The notes beneath the pieces are model-generated. The model made no database searches and was not told the origin of the DNA. It saw nothing but the letters and a program-made list of their open reading frames with translations. Below are positions 34,365 to 43,824 of a stretch of 64,000 nucleotides of DNA, one piece after another. The stretch covers positions 186,001-250,000 of the forward strand of contig CAXBHL010000003.1 in the NCBI GenBank assembly GCA_963975575.1, in the 5' to 3' direction. Position 1 is the stretch's first letter, and every line of letters begins with the position of its first letter. This DNA comes from UBA6054 sp963975575 (GTDB lineage Bacteria > Planctomycetota > Phycisphaerae > Phycisphaerales > UBA1924). The translations under genes and the position numbers were made by a program.

Positions 34365-35591
34365 TCAGGCCTCCGCGTCGAACACGACCGTGCCGCCGCA
34401 GAGGACCAGATCGGCGTGGCGTCCGCCGAACTCGTAGCCGAGTTGGCGTTCGTCGGTGTGGCGGAGCAGCACGAGGTCGGCCCGGTGGCCCGGCTCGATG
34501 GTGCCCAGATTGTCAAAGCCGAGCAGCGTGGCCGCGTTGACGGTGCAGGCGGTGATCGCCTCCGCCGCGGTGACGCCCAGATGGCGGACCGCCAGCGCGA
34601 TCGCCATCGGTACCGACAGGCACGGCGCCGAACCCGGGTTGGCGTTGGTCGCGATCGCAAGGGCACCGCCCGCGTCGATGAACCCGCGTCCGTCGGCGTA
34701 CCGCCCGTCCACGTGGAAGCCCGAGCACGGCAGCATCACGCCCATGGTCTCCGAATCGGCCAGGCGTGCGAGCGCGTCGGGGCTTGTCGCCTCAAGGTGA
34801 TCCACCGACACGGCCCCGAGCCCGATCGCCGCGTCGAGCATGCCGAGTTCATTGAACTGGTCGGCATGGATCCGTAGCGGGTGTTCGAGCGCGGCGGCCG
34901 CTTCGAAGAGCCGGACGGTCTCGTCGAGCGACCAGGCCCCCTGCTCGCAGTACGCGTCGATGGTGCAGCCGGGGAACTCCGCGTGGACTGCGGGCAGCGT
35001 CTCGCGGATCGTCCGATCAACAAAGCCGGGCGTATCGGGGTCCTTGGCATGGCCGATGCACGCCGTCATCCGCACCCGCCCCGGCCAGCGCGACGCGGCG
35101 TCGGCGATGGCCCGGAGCATCTTCAACTCATCCTGGGTGCTCAGCCCGTACCCGGACTTGACCTCGCACGCGGTGGTCCCCTCGGCCAGCATCGCGTTCA
35201 GACGGCCGAGCAGGGTGTCGGCGAGCTCCTGCCGCGACGCCGCCCGCACCGCGCGGACCGTGGACATGATGCCCCCGCCGGACGCGAGAATCTCCAGATA
35301 GGTTGCGCCTTGCTGCTTTCGTTCCCACTCGTCGAGCCGGTCGCCCGCCCAGCACGCGTGGGTGTGGCAATCGACGAACGCGGGCATCAGCACGCGCCCG
35401 CGTGCGTCGATGACGCGGGTGCCGGGCTCCGGCTCCAGCGACGGGCCGATCGCCTGCACGGACCCGTTGTGGATCAGCACGTCGTCACCGGCGAGCGCGG
35501 AAAGCTCGGCGGCCTCTGCCCGACGTCGGGGCCGGCAGCCCTCCGCGAGGGTGAGCACGCGGGCGTTGCGGATCAGGATCGGGTGGGTCAA
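34365..35591 (-). CDS. hutI: Imidazolonepropionase
   Basis: HutI hydrolyses imidazolone-5-propionate to formiminoglutamate, the third step of histidine degradation. The 408-residue length matches. Metal ligands of the amidohydrolase fold are visible in DCHTHACWAGDR, with further signatures KSGYGLSTQDELKMLRA, GHAKDPDTPGFVD, RIHADQFNELG and ALATNANPGSAPC. The 5' end overlaps the hutG stop by four bases, giving a hutG-hutI operon. The other hut genes (hutU, hutH) are about 5 kb away on the same strand. Confidence 0.96.
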   Translation of the reverse strand: MTHPILIRNARVLTLAEGCRPRRRAEAAELSALAGDDVLIHNGSVQAIGPSLEPEPGTRVIDARGRVLMPAFVDCHTHACWAGDRLDEWERKQQGATYLEILASGGGIMSTVRAVRAASRQELADTLLGRLNAMLAEGTTACEVKSGYGLSTQDELKMLRAIADAASRWPGRVRMTACIGHAKDPDTPGFVDRTIRETLPAVHAEFPGCTIDAYCEQGAWSLDETVRLFEAAAALEHPLRIHADQFNELGMLDAAIGLGAVSVDHLEATSPDALARLADSETMGVMLPCSGFHVDGRYADGRGFIDAGGALAIATNANPGSAPCLSVPMAIALAVRHLGVTAAEAITACTVNAATLLGFDNLGTIEPGHRADLVLLRHTDERQLGYEFGGRHADLVLCGGTVVFDAEA

Positions 35592-36466
35592 GTCGGTCGC
35601 TCCGCGAAGGCCCGCAGGAAGGTCAGCAGCAGGTGGGCGGCCAGCCGCGCGGTCCGGCCGGCGGGATCGTTGGGCGGGCTCAGTTCCATGATGTCAAAGC
35701 AGCGGACACGCGGGTTTCGTCCGGCCGCCGCGACCCACGCTTCGGCTAGCCCGGGCGACCAGCCGCACGGGTTCGTCGCGCTGACCCCCGGCGCGAAGGC
35801 CTGATCGATCACATCCAGATCGAGCGAGACGAAGGTGTCCTGCATCGGCCAGGGATCGTCCGGCAGCAGGTCGGAAAGGTGCCCCCCGTGGGCCTGGAAC
35901 CAGCGGACATGCGCCAGGCTGTTGGCGAACGGCTGGAAGCCGTGGATGGTCAGCGCGTTGGCGTGCCCGCCTTCGACCAGTCGTCGGAATGGCATGCCGG
36001 ATCCTTCCTCCTCCCGCACGTCGAGGTGCGGGTCGAAGTAGACCCCGTGCATGGGCTGGTGCTTCGACGCCACCGCGCGCACGAAAGGGAACGTCAGGTC
36101 GTGCCCGCCGCCGATGCCGATCGGGAACAATCCGAGTTCCACGATCGCGTGGACCGATTCGGTGACACGCCGGTGCGTCTCGTTCAGATCGCCCGGCTCC
36201 ACGACCACGTCCCCCGCGTCGAACACGCGGGGCCAGACCCAGCCGGATGGTTCGCAGACGCCGTACCGCGCCAGGGCGGCCCGAAGGGCGGTGGGGCCCT
36301 CGGCCGCGCCGGGACGCCCGTGGTTCAGACGCACGCCGGTATCGTCCGGCAGGCCGATCAACGCGATCCGGCAGCCCTCGGGGGTATCGCGATCGAGACC
36401 CGCCGCGAATCGGGAGGGCGCGATGCCCGAGGGCCAGACGCCGGGTTGGGTGTGGGGGATCGTCAC
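35588..36466 (-). CDS. hutG: Formimidoylglutamase (arginase family)
   Basis: HutG hydrolyses formiminoglutamate to glutamate and formamide, completing the hut pathway. The 292 residues have arginase-family metal motifs: IGGGHDLTF (about 117-125), FDPHLDVR, and SLDLDVIDQAFAPGVS. The second motif is normally DAHLD; the Ala-to-Pro change is notable but leaves the ligands. The start is GTG at 36466; GATACT (36478-36473) six bases upstream may allow leaderless initiation, although it may also be read through from the sirtuin gene, which ends four bases before. Placement next to hutI decides the substrate call. Confidence 0.92.
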   Translation of the reverse strand: MTIPHTQPGVWPSGIAPSRFAAGLDRDTPEGCRIALIGLPDDTGVRLNHGRPGAAEGPTALRAALARYGVCEPSGWVWPRVFDAGDVVVEPGDLNETHRRVTESVHAIVELGLFPIGIGGGHDLTFPFVRAVASKHQPMHGVYFDPHLDVREEEGSGMPFRRLVEGGHANALTIHGFQPFANSLAHVRWFQAHGGHLSDLLPDDPWPMQDTFVSLDLDVIDQAFAPGVSATNPCGWSPGLAEAWVAAAGRNPRVRCFDIMELSPPNDPAGRTARLAAHLLLTFLRAFAERPT

Positions 36467-36469
36467 GCC

Positions 36470-37267
36470 CTAAGTATCACGCGCATCGCCCCCGCGTGCC
36501 AGTTGGTCCATCTGATGCACCAGATCGGGCAGAATCGCCCCCGATCGGCCCTTGAGGGTGACATCCACCGATGGTGAGTTCGCGGTGGGGTCCTTGTTGA
36601 TCTCCACGGTCCGGGCCCCCGCGGCCCGGGCCACCTCGATGAACCCCGCGGCCGGGTACACGGTCGCGCTCGTCCCGATCGAGAAGAACAGGTCACAGCG
36701 GGCCAACGCCTCGAACGAAGCCTCGAGCGCTTCCTGCGGCAGCATCTCGCCGAACCAGACCACGCACGGGCGCATGAATCCGCCGTGCTCCGACGGCACC
36801 GGGAACCGGTCGAAGCGGATCTCGGAGAGGGGCTTCTCGTAGCCCGTGCAAGTGCACCGCCAGCGGTGGATGCTCCCGTGGATCTCCACCACACGACGGG
36901 AACCCGCCCGCTGGTGCAGCCCGTCGATATTCTGCGTGATCAGCGTGAACGGGGGCGGGTTGTCGGGCATCCGCGCACACAGCGTGCGTTCGAGCAGCGC
37001 GAGCGCGTCATGCCCCGGGTTTGGCCGCACGTCCCGGGCCTTCGTGAACCGCCAGTGGTACCACCGCGTCACCAGTTCCGGGTCGCGTTCGAACGCCTCG
37101 ATCGTGGCCAGGTCCATCGGGTCGTACTTCGACCACAGGCCCTCTTCGGGGTCCCGGAACGTGGTCAGCCCGCTCTCGGCCGACACGCCCGCCCCGGTGA
37201 GCACCACGACCGAGCGAGCCTCGGCGAGCCATCGGGCAACCCGGTCGATGGACGCTTCGCCCGGCAT
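36470..37267 (-). CDS. cobB: NAD-dependent protein deacylase, sirtuin family
   Basis: The 265-residue protein (ATG at 37267) is a Sir2 deacylase. NAD-binding GAGVSAESGLTTFR (25-38), TQNIDGLHQRAG (111-122) and catalytic H130 (EIHGS) are present. Y70 and R73 (WYHWR) correspond to the Tyr-x-x-Arg pair that marks class III, desuccinylase-type sirtuins. The zinc site is atypical: C138-x-C140 exists, but the second Cys pair before GGFMRP is replaced (VPSEH), leaving only C168 nearby. Its stop is four bases before hutG, so it may be transcribed with hutGI. The ATG overlaps the upstream stop by one base. Confidence 0.9.
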   Translation of the reverse strand: MPGEASIDRVARWLAEARSVVVLTGAGVSAESGLTTFRDPEEGLWSKYDPMDLATIEAFERDPELVTRWYHWRFTKARDVRPNPGHDALALLERTLCARMPDNPPPFTLITQNIDGLHQRAGSRRVVEIHGSIHRWRCTCTGYEKPLSEIRFDRFPVPSEHGGFMRPCVVWFGEMLPQEALEASFEALARCDLFFSIGTSATVYPAAGFIEVARAAGARTVEINKDPTANSPSVDVTLKGRSGAILPDLVHQMDQLARGGDARDT

Positions 37268-38142
37268 CACTCGTCTTCCGAGGGCCACCCGATGACGGCC
37301 CACACCGGGAAGTGATCCGACGGGTACCGACCCTTGGTATTCGTCCGATCGATGTCCGCGTCCAGCACACGAATGCCTTCGCTGACGAGGATCGCGTCGA
37401 TCCGCTCGCCTTCGCGGTCACCCCGGAAGGCGTTGAAGGTGCCCGCCCGGGGTTCGTCCGGATGGATCACGCGGTACGTATCGATCAGCCCGGGCCCGGC
37501 GGCATCGCCGCCCCGCTCGGTCAGGAACGTCATCGCCGGGTTGGCTTCGCCGGCGTTGAAGTCGCCCATCAGGACGACCGGGTCGGCGTGCTCGCGTACG
37601 GCGATCCGTTCGGCGATCAACCGGGCGCTGCGTTCCCGCGACGGCTGGGACTGGTGATCGAAGTGCGTGTTGAACACATACAACGCCCGGCCGGACGCAC
37701 GCTCGATCAGGCGGGCCCACGTGCAGATCCGTGTGATCCCGTTGCCCCAGGTCGCCGAGGCGATCACATCCGGCGTGTCGGACAGCCAGAACGTGCCCGA
37801 GGCGTCCACGGCGAACCGATCCGTGCGGTAGAGAATCGCGGAGAACTCGCCCTTGGTCCGGCCGTCGTCCCGGCCGACGCCGACCACGCCGTATTGAGCG
37901 TGGGCGTTGGTGATCGCGTCGATCTGAAACCCCAGCGCCTCCTGCACGCCCACGACATCGGCCTGCCGCTGCTCGAAGACGCCGAGAGCGAGGTCCTCAC
38001 GCAGCGGCCAACGGTCGCCTCCGTCGTTCGCGGTGCCGTACCGGATGTTGAAACTCATCACCGACACCGACGCATGGTCATGGGACAACGCGGGCGACGA
38101 AACCATGATGGAAAGCAGGGCCGCGAGCAGTGGTCTGAGCAT
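37267..38142 (-). CDS. Secreted endonuclease/exonuclease/phosphatase family protein
   Basis: The 291-residue protein has a signal peptide (1-20, LLAALLSIMVSSPALS) and the EEP fold: SFNIRYGTANDGGDRW, VVGVQEALGFQ with the metal-binding Glu, NTHFDHQSQPSRERSARLI, VVLMGDFNAGEANPA and the closing SDHFPVWAVI. These match the metal-dependent phosphoesterase active site. Substrate could be nucleic acid, phospholipid or another phosphodiester; similar secreted planctomycete proteins are uncharacterised. Its stop overlaps the cobB start. Confidence 0.9.
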   Translation of the reverse strand: MLRPLLAALLSIMVSSPALSHDHASVSVMSFNIRYGTANDGGDRWPLREDLALGVFEQRQADVVGVQEALGFQIDAITNAHAQYGVVGVGRDDGRTKGEFSAILYRTDRFAVDASGTFWLSDTPDVIASATWGNGITRICTWARLIERASGRALYVFNTHFDHQSQPSRERSARLIAERIAVREHADPVVLMGDFNAGEANPAMTFLTERGGDAAGPGLIDTYRVIHPDEPRAGTFNAFRGDREGERIDAILVSEGIRVLDADIDRTNTKGRYPSDHFPVWAVIGWPSEDE

Positions 38143-38177
38143 GCCCGATCATTGGCACGGCCCGAACCCGAGACAGG

Positions 38178-38183
38178 TATGCT
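38178..38183 (+). promoter_or_regulatory. -10 element for leaderless DUF2071 gene
   Basis: TATGCT ends five bases before the ATG at 38189, with no Shine-Dalgarno sequence between. Confidence 0.4.
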
Positions 38184-38188
38184 TGCCC

Positions 38189-38929
38189 ATGCCCCGCACC
38201 TTTCTCACCGCCGAATGGCGGGACCTGATCATCGCCAGCTACGCGGTGGACCCGGCCCTGCTCGCCACGCGGCTGCCGCCCGGGTTGGAACTCGATCTGT
38301 TCGAGGGCAGCGCGGTGTGCAGCCTCGTGGGGTTCCGCTTCCTCAACACACGGGTGCTCGGGGTGCGATGGCCGGGATATATCAACTTCCCGGAAATCAA
38401 CCTGCGGTTCTACGTCCGGGAACAGAACAGCGACCGGCGTGGCGTTGTGTTCGTGCGGGAACTGGTCCGCAGCCGAGCCGTCGCCTCCATCGCCAGAACC
38501 CTTTACAACGAGCCGTACGTCAAAGCGCAGATCTCCGAATGGGTCGTTCCCACCGGGGACAAGTTGCGGGTGGAGTACGGGTTCGGATTCGCCGCCGGCG
38601 TCGGCCGCATGGCGGTGGAAGCGGACGCGGCGGCCGCCGTCCCACCCGAGGACACCGCCGAGCACTGGTTCAAGGAACATCAGTGGGGCTACGGCGTCAC
38701 ACGCCGCGGACGTCCACTCCGCTACGAGGTCCGCCACCCGGTCTGGGCGTGCCACCGCGTGCGCTCGGCGGTGATCGAGGTTGACTGGACCAAGGCGTAC
38801 GGCCCCGAGTGGGCTCCGCTGGCGGCTTTGCAACCCATCAGCGTGGTGCTCGCTCAAGGGTCAACCATCGGGGTCCTCGGGGCGACAAGTCTGCAAGTTG
38901 ATCCTCCCGGAGCCGCATTCGGGGCTTGA
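38189..38929 (+). CDS. DUF2071 family protein (YqjF-like)
   Basis: The 246-residue product begins MPRTFLTAEWRDLIIASYAVDPALLATRLPPGLELD and contains SLVGFRFLNTRVLGVRWPGYINFPEINLRFYVR, features of the DUF2071 family. These are soluble proteins of the acetoacetate-decarboxylase-like fold with no assigned activity. No membrane segment is seen. ATG at 38189 matches the family N-terminus; the open frame extends to 38033 without similarity. Its last bases overlap the -35 element of the downstream arsR promoter. Confidence 0.85.
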   Translation: MPRTFLTAEWRDLIIASYAVDPALLATRLPPGLELDLFEGSAVCSLVGFRFLNTRVLGVRWPGYINFPEINLRFYVREQNSDRRGVVFVRELVRSRAVASIARTLYNEPYVKAQISEWVVPTGDKLRVEYGFGFAAGVGRMAVEADAAAAVPPEDTAEHWFKEHQWGYGVTRRGRPLRYEVRHPVWACHRVRSAVIEVDWTKAYGPEWAPLAALQPISVVLAQGSTIGVLGATSLQVDPPGAAFGA

Positions 38930-38953
38930 CATATTCCAAAAGAGGAATATATT
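38926..38953 (+). promoter_or_regulatory. Promoter and overlapping operator of the ArsR-SRPBCC operon
   Basis: Consensus TTGACA (38926-38931), a 16-base spacer and TATATT (38948-38953) form a strong promoter. A perfect inverted repeat, ATATTCC (38931-38937) and GGAATAT (38944-38950), fills the spacer. This is where an ArsR repressor would block RNA polymerase, suggesting autoregulation. Confidence 0.75.
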
Positions 38954-39343
38954 GTGCCCGTGCCCGCGTTCGATCCCACCACGGATGTCTTTGAGGCCAT
39001 CGCCGAGCCGAGGCGACGGGCGATCATCCAGTTGCTCGCCAGCGAAGGCGAGCAGGGCGTGGGAGCCATCGTTTCAGCGATCGGATCGCCCCAGCCCGCG
39101 GTCTCCAAGCAGCTCGCGGTGCTCCGCGACGCGGGCGTGGTGGCGGTGCGGCGCCGGGGACGCGAGCGCCTGTACCGTCTCGAAGCCGAGGGTCTCCGGT
39201 CGGTGCACGAATGGGCCGGCATGTTCGAGCGGCTCTGGACGCACAAAGCAGACCGCATCGCCCGCCGGGCGGAAGCAACGCATAGGCGATCCGCAGCGCA
39301 GCCGCGGAGCCAACAGCAAAGCAAGGAAGAGCAGACCGGATGA
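38954..39343 (+). CDS. ArsR-family transcriptional regulator
   Basis: A 129-residue (or 127-residue) winged-helix repressor. The DNA-binding domain is IAEPRRRAIIQLLASEGEQGVGAIVSAIGSPQPAVSKQLAVLRDAGVVAVRRRGRERLYRLE, with the recognition helix QPAVSKQLAVLR. No metal-binding Cys motif is present, which fits the ArsR subgroup paired with SRPBCC/AHSA1 proteins. Starts are GTG 38954 or GTG 38960; the -10 at 38948-38953 places transcription near 38960, so the second GTG, leaderless, is favoured. It overlaps the SRPBCC gene by four bases (ATGA). Confidence 0.9.
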   Translation: MPVPAFDPTTDVFEAIAEPRRRAIIQLLASEGEQGVGAIVSAIGSPQPAVSKQLAVLRDAGVVAVRRRGRERLYRLEAEGLRSVHEWAGMFERLWTHKADRIARRAEATHRRSAAQPRSQQQSKEEQTG

Positions 39344-39795
39344 CGCACGCCACCACCCAGGAAATCGCACAGTTCAACGTCCTTCTGGAAGTCACCATCT
39401 CCGCCCCGATCGCGACCGTGTTCGAATCGGTCCTCGCGGAAATGGGCCCTGAGGGAGAGATGCCGGACGGCACATCTTTCCCGATGGTGCTCGAGCCATG
39501 GCCCGGGGGGCGGTGGTACCGAGATCTGGGCGATAACGCCGGGCATTGGTGGGGGACCATCCAGGTCATCAAGCCCCCGACGCTGCTCGAGATTGCCGGC
39601 CCGATGTTCATGTCCTTCCCGGTCAGTTCGCACATGCAGTACCGTCTCAAGGCGCAGGGCGCTTCGACGCTCCTCACGATCACCCACCGGGCGGTCGGGC
39701 TCATTCCAGAGGAACACCGCCAAGGCGTCTCGGAAGGCTGGGCGTTCGCGATCGACCGCATCCGCACTATCGCCGAAGCACGCCGTTCGGGCTGA
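39340..39795 (+). CDS. SRPBCC (AHSA1-like) domain protein
   Basis: The 151-residue protein has the helix-grip START-like fold pattern: NVLLEVTISAPIATVFESVLAEMG at the N-terminus, GGRWYRDLGDNAGHWWGTIQVIKPPTLLEIAGPMF in the middle, LTITHRAVGLI and a C-terminal helix (EGWAFAIDRIRTIAE). AHSA1-type SRPBCC proteins bind hydrophobic ligands, and pairs with ArsR regulators are common. The four-base overlap with arsR implies translational coupling. Ligand unknown; it may be the effector-linked target of the regulator. Confidence 0.88.
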   Translation: MTHATTQEIAQFNVLLEVTISAPIATVFESVLAEMGPEGEMPDGTSFPMVLEPWPGGRWYRDLGDNAGHWWGTIQVIKPPTLLEIAGPMFMSFPVSSHMQYRLKAQGASTLLTITHRAVGLIPEEHRQGVSEGWAFAIDRIRTIAEARRSG

Positions 39796-39839
39796 ACTCG
39801 CGTTTACGCTCCCGGCTTTATCCAGGCCCGGACCGGCCC

Positions 39840-40352
39840 ATGTCCAGGAGACCCGCGTTGGAACCGCTCGTCATTACCAAAGAACACGAATGGCTGAACA
39901 GATTCCTCGGAGACTGGTCCTACGACCAGATGTGCCCCACCGGGGTCGGGGGTGAGATGTTCCGCCTCTCGGGCACCGAACACGTCCGGTCCATCGGCGG
40001 CGTCTGGATCCACGGCGAAGGTCGCGCCACCATGCCCGACGGATCACCCATGACCACCATCAACATTGTCGGCTACGACACGGCAAAGAAGCAGTACGTC
40101 GGGGCGTGGACCGGCTCGATGATGACCCATATGTTCGTCTACCAAGGATGGGTCGAGACGGACGGCCGGACGCTAGTCCTCGAGTCTATCGGCCCGTGCA
40201 TGACGGACGCGACCAAGCAACGCAGGTACCGCGACATCACCGAGTTCGTCGACGACGATCACCGCGCATTCCGGACCGAGATGCTCGGAGACGACGGAAA
40301 GTGGTCGAAGTTCATGAGCATGGACATGCGCCGGATCCGCGCCCGGGGGTAG
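39840..40352 (+). CDS. DUF1579 family protein
   Basis: The product is 170 residues. The pattern EHEWLNRFLGDWSYD, GVWIHGEGRATMPDGSPMTTINIVGYDTAKKQYVGAWTGSMM and a C-terminal antiparallel strand set (RRYRDITEFVDDDHRAFRTEMLGDDGKW) is typical of DUF1579, a lipocalin-like beta-barrel of unknown function. It starts 45 bases after the SRPBCC gene and may belong to the same ArsR-controlled operon. ATG at 39840 is chosen; TTG at 39858 is an alternative. It converges on hutU with 20 bases between. Confidence 0.87.
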   Translation: MSRRPALEPLVITKEHEWLNRFLGDWSYDQMCPTGVGGEMFRLSGTEHVRSIGGVWIHGEGRATMPDGSPMTTINIVGYDTAKKQYVGAWTGSMMTHMFVYQGWVETDGRTLVLESIGPCMTDATKQRRYRDITEFVDDDHRAFRTEMLGDDGKWSKFMSMDMRRIRARG

Positions 40353-40372
40353 GGCGTACGCCGGGATCGCCG

Positions 40373-42124
<1,752 letters not shown>

Positions 42125-42158
42125 GATCTGGTCCTTTCCCTCAGTATCCCTCGGGGGC

Positions 42159-42187
42159 ATTGTCCGCCGGTCGGCGCGAAAGAGCAA
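42159..42187 (-). promoter_or_regulatory. Possible promoter for hutU
   Basis: On the minus strand TTGCTC (42187-42182), a 17-base spacer and GACAAT (42164-42159) precede hutU, partly in the gap after hutH. Confidence 0.45.
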
Positions 42188-42193
42188 GGCGGA

Positions 42194-43741
42194 TCAGCAA
42201 TCCCAGTCCGGAGCGGTGAAGTGGCCGGTGCGGATCAGGTCCTCGATGGCCCCGATGTCCGGCGTGGGGCTGCGGTCCTCCGTCAGCACGGGCACGCGGT
42301 CGCGGACCGTCGCGATCGTCCGTTCGACGATGTCTCCCGACCGGTGGGGCCGGTGCGCCTCGACCGCCTCGGCCGCGCACAGCAGCTCGATCGCCACCAC
42401 GCTGCGGCACAACTCCACCGCCCGCGCCGCCTTGGCCGCGCTGCGCGGCCCGAAAGAGTTGTAATCCTCCATCCCCGCGCAGGTCGAGATGTTCGCCACG
42501 CTGGCAGGGTTGGCCAGGCCGACCATCTCGTTGCACATCGCCGCCGCCGCGTACTGCACGATCATGTAACCGCTCTGCAGCCCAGGCTTGGGGCTCAGAA
42601 ACGCCCGCAACTCCGAGTGCGGGTCGAACACGCTGAGCATGTGGTACACCCGCCGCTCGCTGATCCCCGCGATGTGGCTGATCGCGATCGCCAGCATGTC
42701 CAGCGGCAGCGCCACCGGCATGCCGTGGAAACATCCCGCCGAGACGATGTCGACCTGGTCCGGGTTCGACGGGTCCCGGTTCATGAAGATCAGCGGGTTG
42801 TCCGTCACCGCCCCCAACTCGTCCCGAAGCCGGTGCTCGCAGGCCTCGAACGCGTCCAGAGCCGCCCCCAACACCAGCGGTGCGCACCGGAACGAGTACG
42901 GGTCCTGCACCCGCGGGTCGTCCACCGCGTGGGACGTGACGATCGTGCTCCCCGCCAGCAGGCCCCGCAGCGTGGCGGCCACACGGTCGGCCCCCGGCTG
43001 GTTGCGGGCCGTGTAGATCCGCGGGTCGAGGAACCCGTGGCTCGCCCGGCTCCCGTCGATGGACATCGCGCAGGCGTGCAGCGCCCCCTTGAACACGCGG
43101 TGCAGGTCCACGCAGATCAGCGCCATGCGGGCGCTCATCAGGTGCGTGCCGTTGATCAGCGCCAGGCCCTCTTTCGCGCCCAGCTCCATCGGCTCGAGCC
43201 CGACCGCCCGCAGGGCCTCCCCGCCCGGCATCCTCCGCCCCTCAAAGAACGCCTCCCCCTCCCCGATCAGCACCAGCGAGGCATGGGCGAGCGGGGCCAG
43301 GTCGCCCGACGCCCCGACCGAGCCCGACTCGGGCACCACCGGCGTGATCCCGGCATTGATGACCGCGATCAAATGCTCGACCAACGCCACCCGCACGCCG
43401 GAACGGCCCCGCGCCAGCGAGGCGGCCAGCACCACCATCATGCCGCGGACCACCTCCTCCGGTAGAGGGGCCCCGACCCCCGCCGCGTGCGAGCGGATCA
43501 GGTTCCGCTGCAGCGTCGCCAGGTCCTCCCGGTTGATCCGCTTGTTCGAGAGCGACCCAAACCCGGTGTTGATCCCGTAGTGGGGGGCCCCGTCGTCCAG
43601 CGTCCGCTCCAGGGCTTCGCGGCAGGCACGGACGCCCTCCGACGCGCTGGGAGATAGCTCCAGGCGGGCGTGGTGACGGGCGGCGTCCACGACCATCCCG
43701 GGCGTGAGCGGCGAGGCGGAATCGAGCGTGATTGGATCCAT
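42194..43741 (-). CDS. hutH: Histidine ammonia-lyase
   Basis: HutH removes ammonia from histidine to give urocanate. The 515-residue protein has the MIO-forming triad A144-S145-G146 in GSVGASGDLAPLAH, plus NTGFGSLSN near the N-terminus and GRSGVRVALVEHLIAVINAGITPVVPESGS. The late part (QDPYSFRCAPLVLGAALDA, GNFHGM-like GCFHGMPVALPLD) also matches. AACAAT (43752-43747) five bases before the start and the absence of a Shine-Dalgarno sequence suggest leaderless initiation. It begins a hutH-hutU unit and is divergent from the citrulline-hydrolase-like gene. Confidence 0.96.
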   Translation of the reverse strand: MDPITLDSASPLTPGMVVDAARHHARLELSPSASEGVRACREALERTLDDGAPHYGINTGFGSLSNKRINREDLATLQRNLIRSHAAGVGAPLPEEVVRGMMVVLAASLARGRSGVRVALVEHLIAVINAGITPVVPESGSVGASGDLAPLAHASLVLIGEGEAFFEGRRMPGGEALRAVGLEPMELGAKEGLALINGTHLMSARMALICVDLHRVFKGALHACAMSIDGSRASHGFLDPRIYTARNQPGADRVAATLRGLLAGSTIVTSHAVDDPRVQDPYSFRCAPLVLGAALDAFEACEHRLRDELGAVTDNPLIFMNRDPSNPDQVDIVSAGCFHGMPVALPLDMLAIAISHIAGISERRVYHMLSVFDPHSELRAFLSPKPGLQSGYMIVQYAAAAMCNEMVGLANPASVANISTCAGMEDYNSFGPRSAAKAARAVELCRSVVAIELLCAAEAVEAHRPHRSGDIVERTIATVRDRVPVLTEDRSPTPDIGAIEDLIRTGHFTAPDWDC

Positions 43742-43792
43742 ACCCCATTGTTCGCCCCGAAAGTGGTCCGCACCGGCCCGCCGGGTTGACCC

Positions 43793-43807
43793 GGGGGGGA
43801 GGGGGGG
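43793..43807 (+). repeat. G7-A-G7 tract in divergent promoter region
   Basis: Two runs of seven G separated by one A lie between hutH and the citrulline-hydrolase-like gene, about 18 bases before the latter's ATG. TAAGAAT follows at 43811-43817 as a possible -10. Confidence 0.7.
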
Positions 43808-43824
43808 TCGTAAGAATCCGTTGC

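Noticed and set aside
38188..38929. DUF2071 protein as acetoacetate decarboxylase
   Set aside because: Fold resemblance only; the catalytic Lys motif of that enzyme is not visible.
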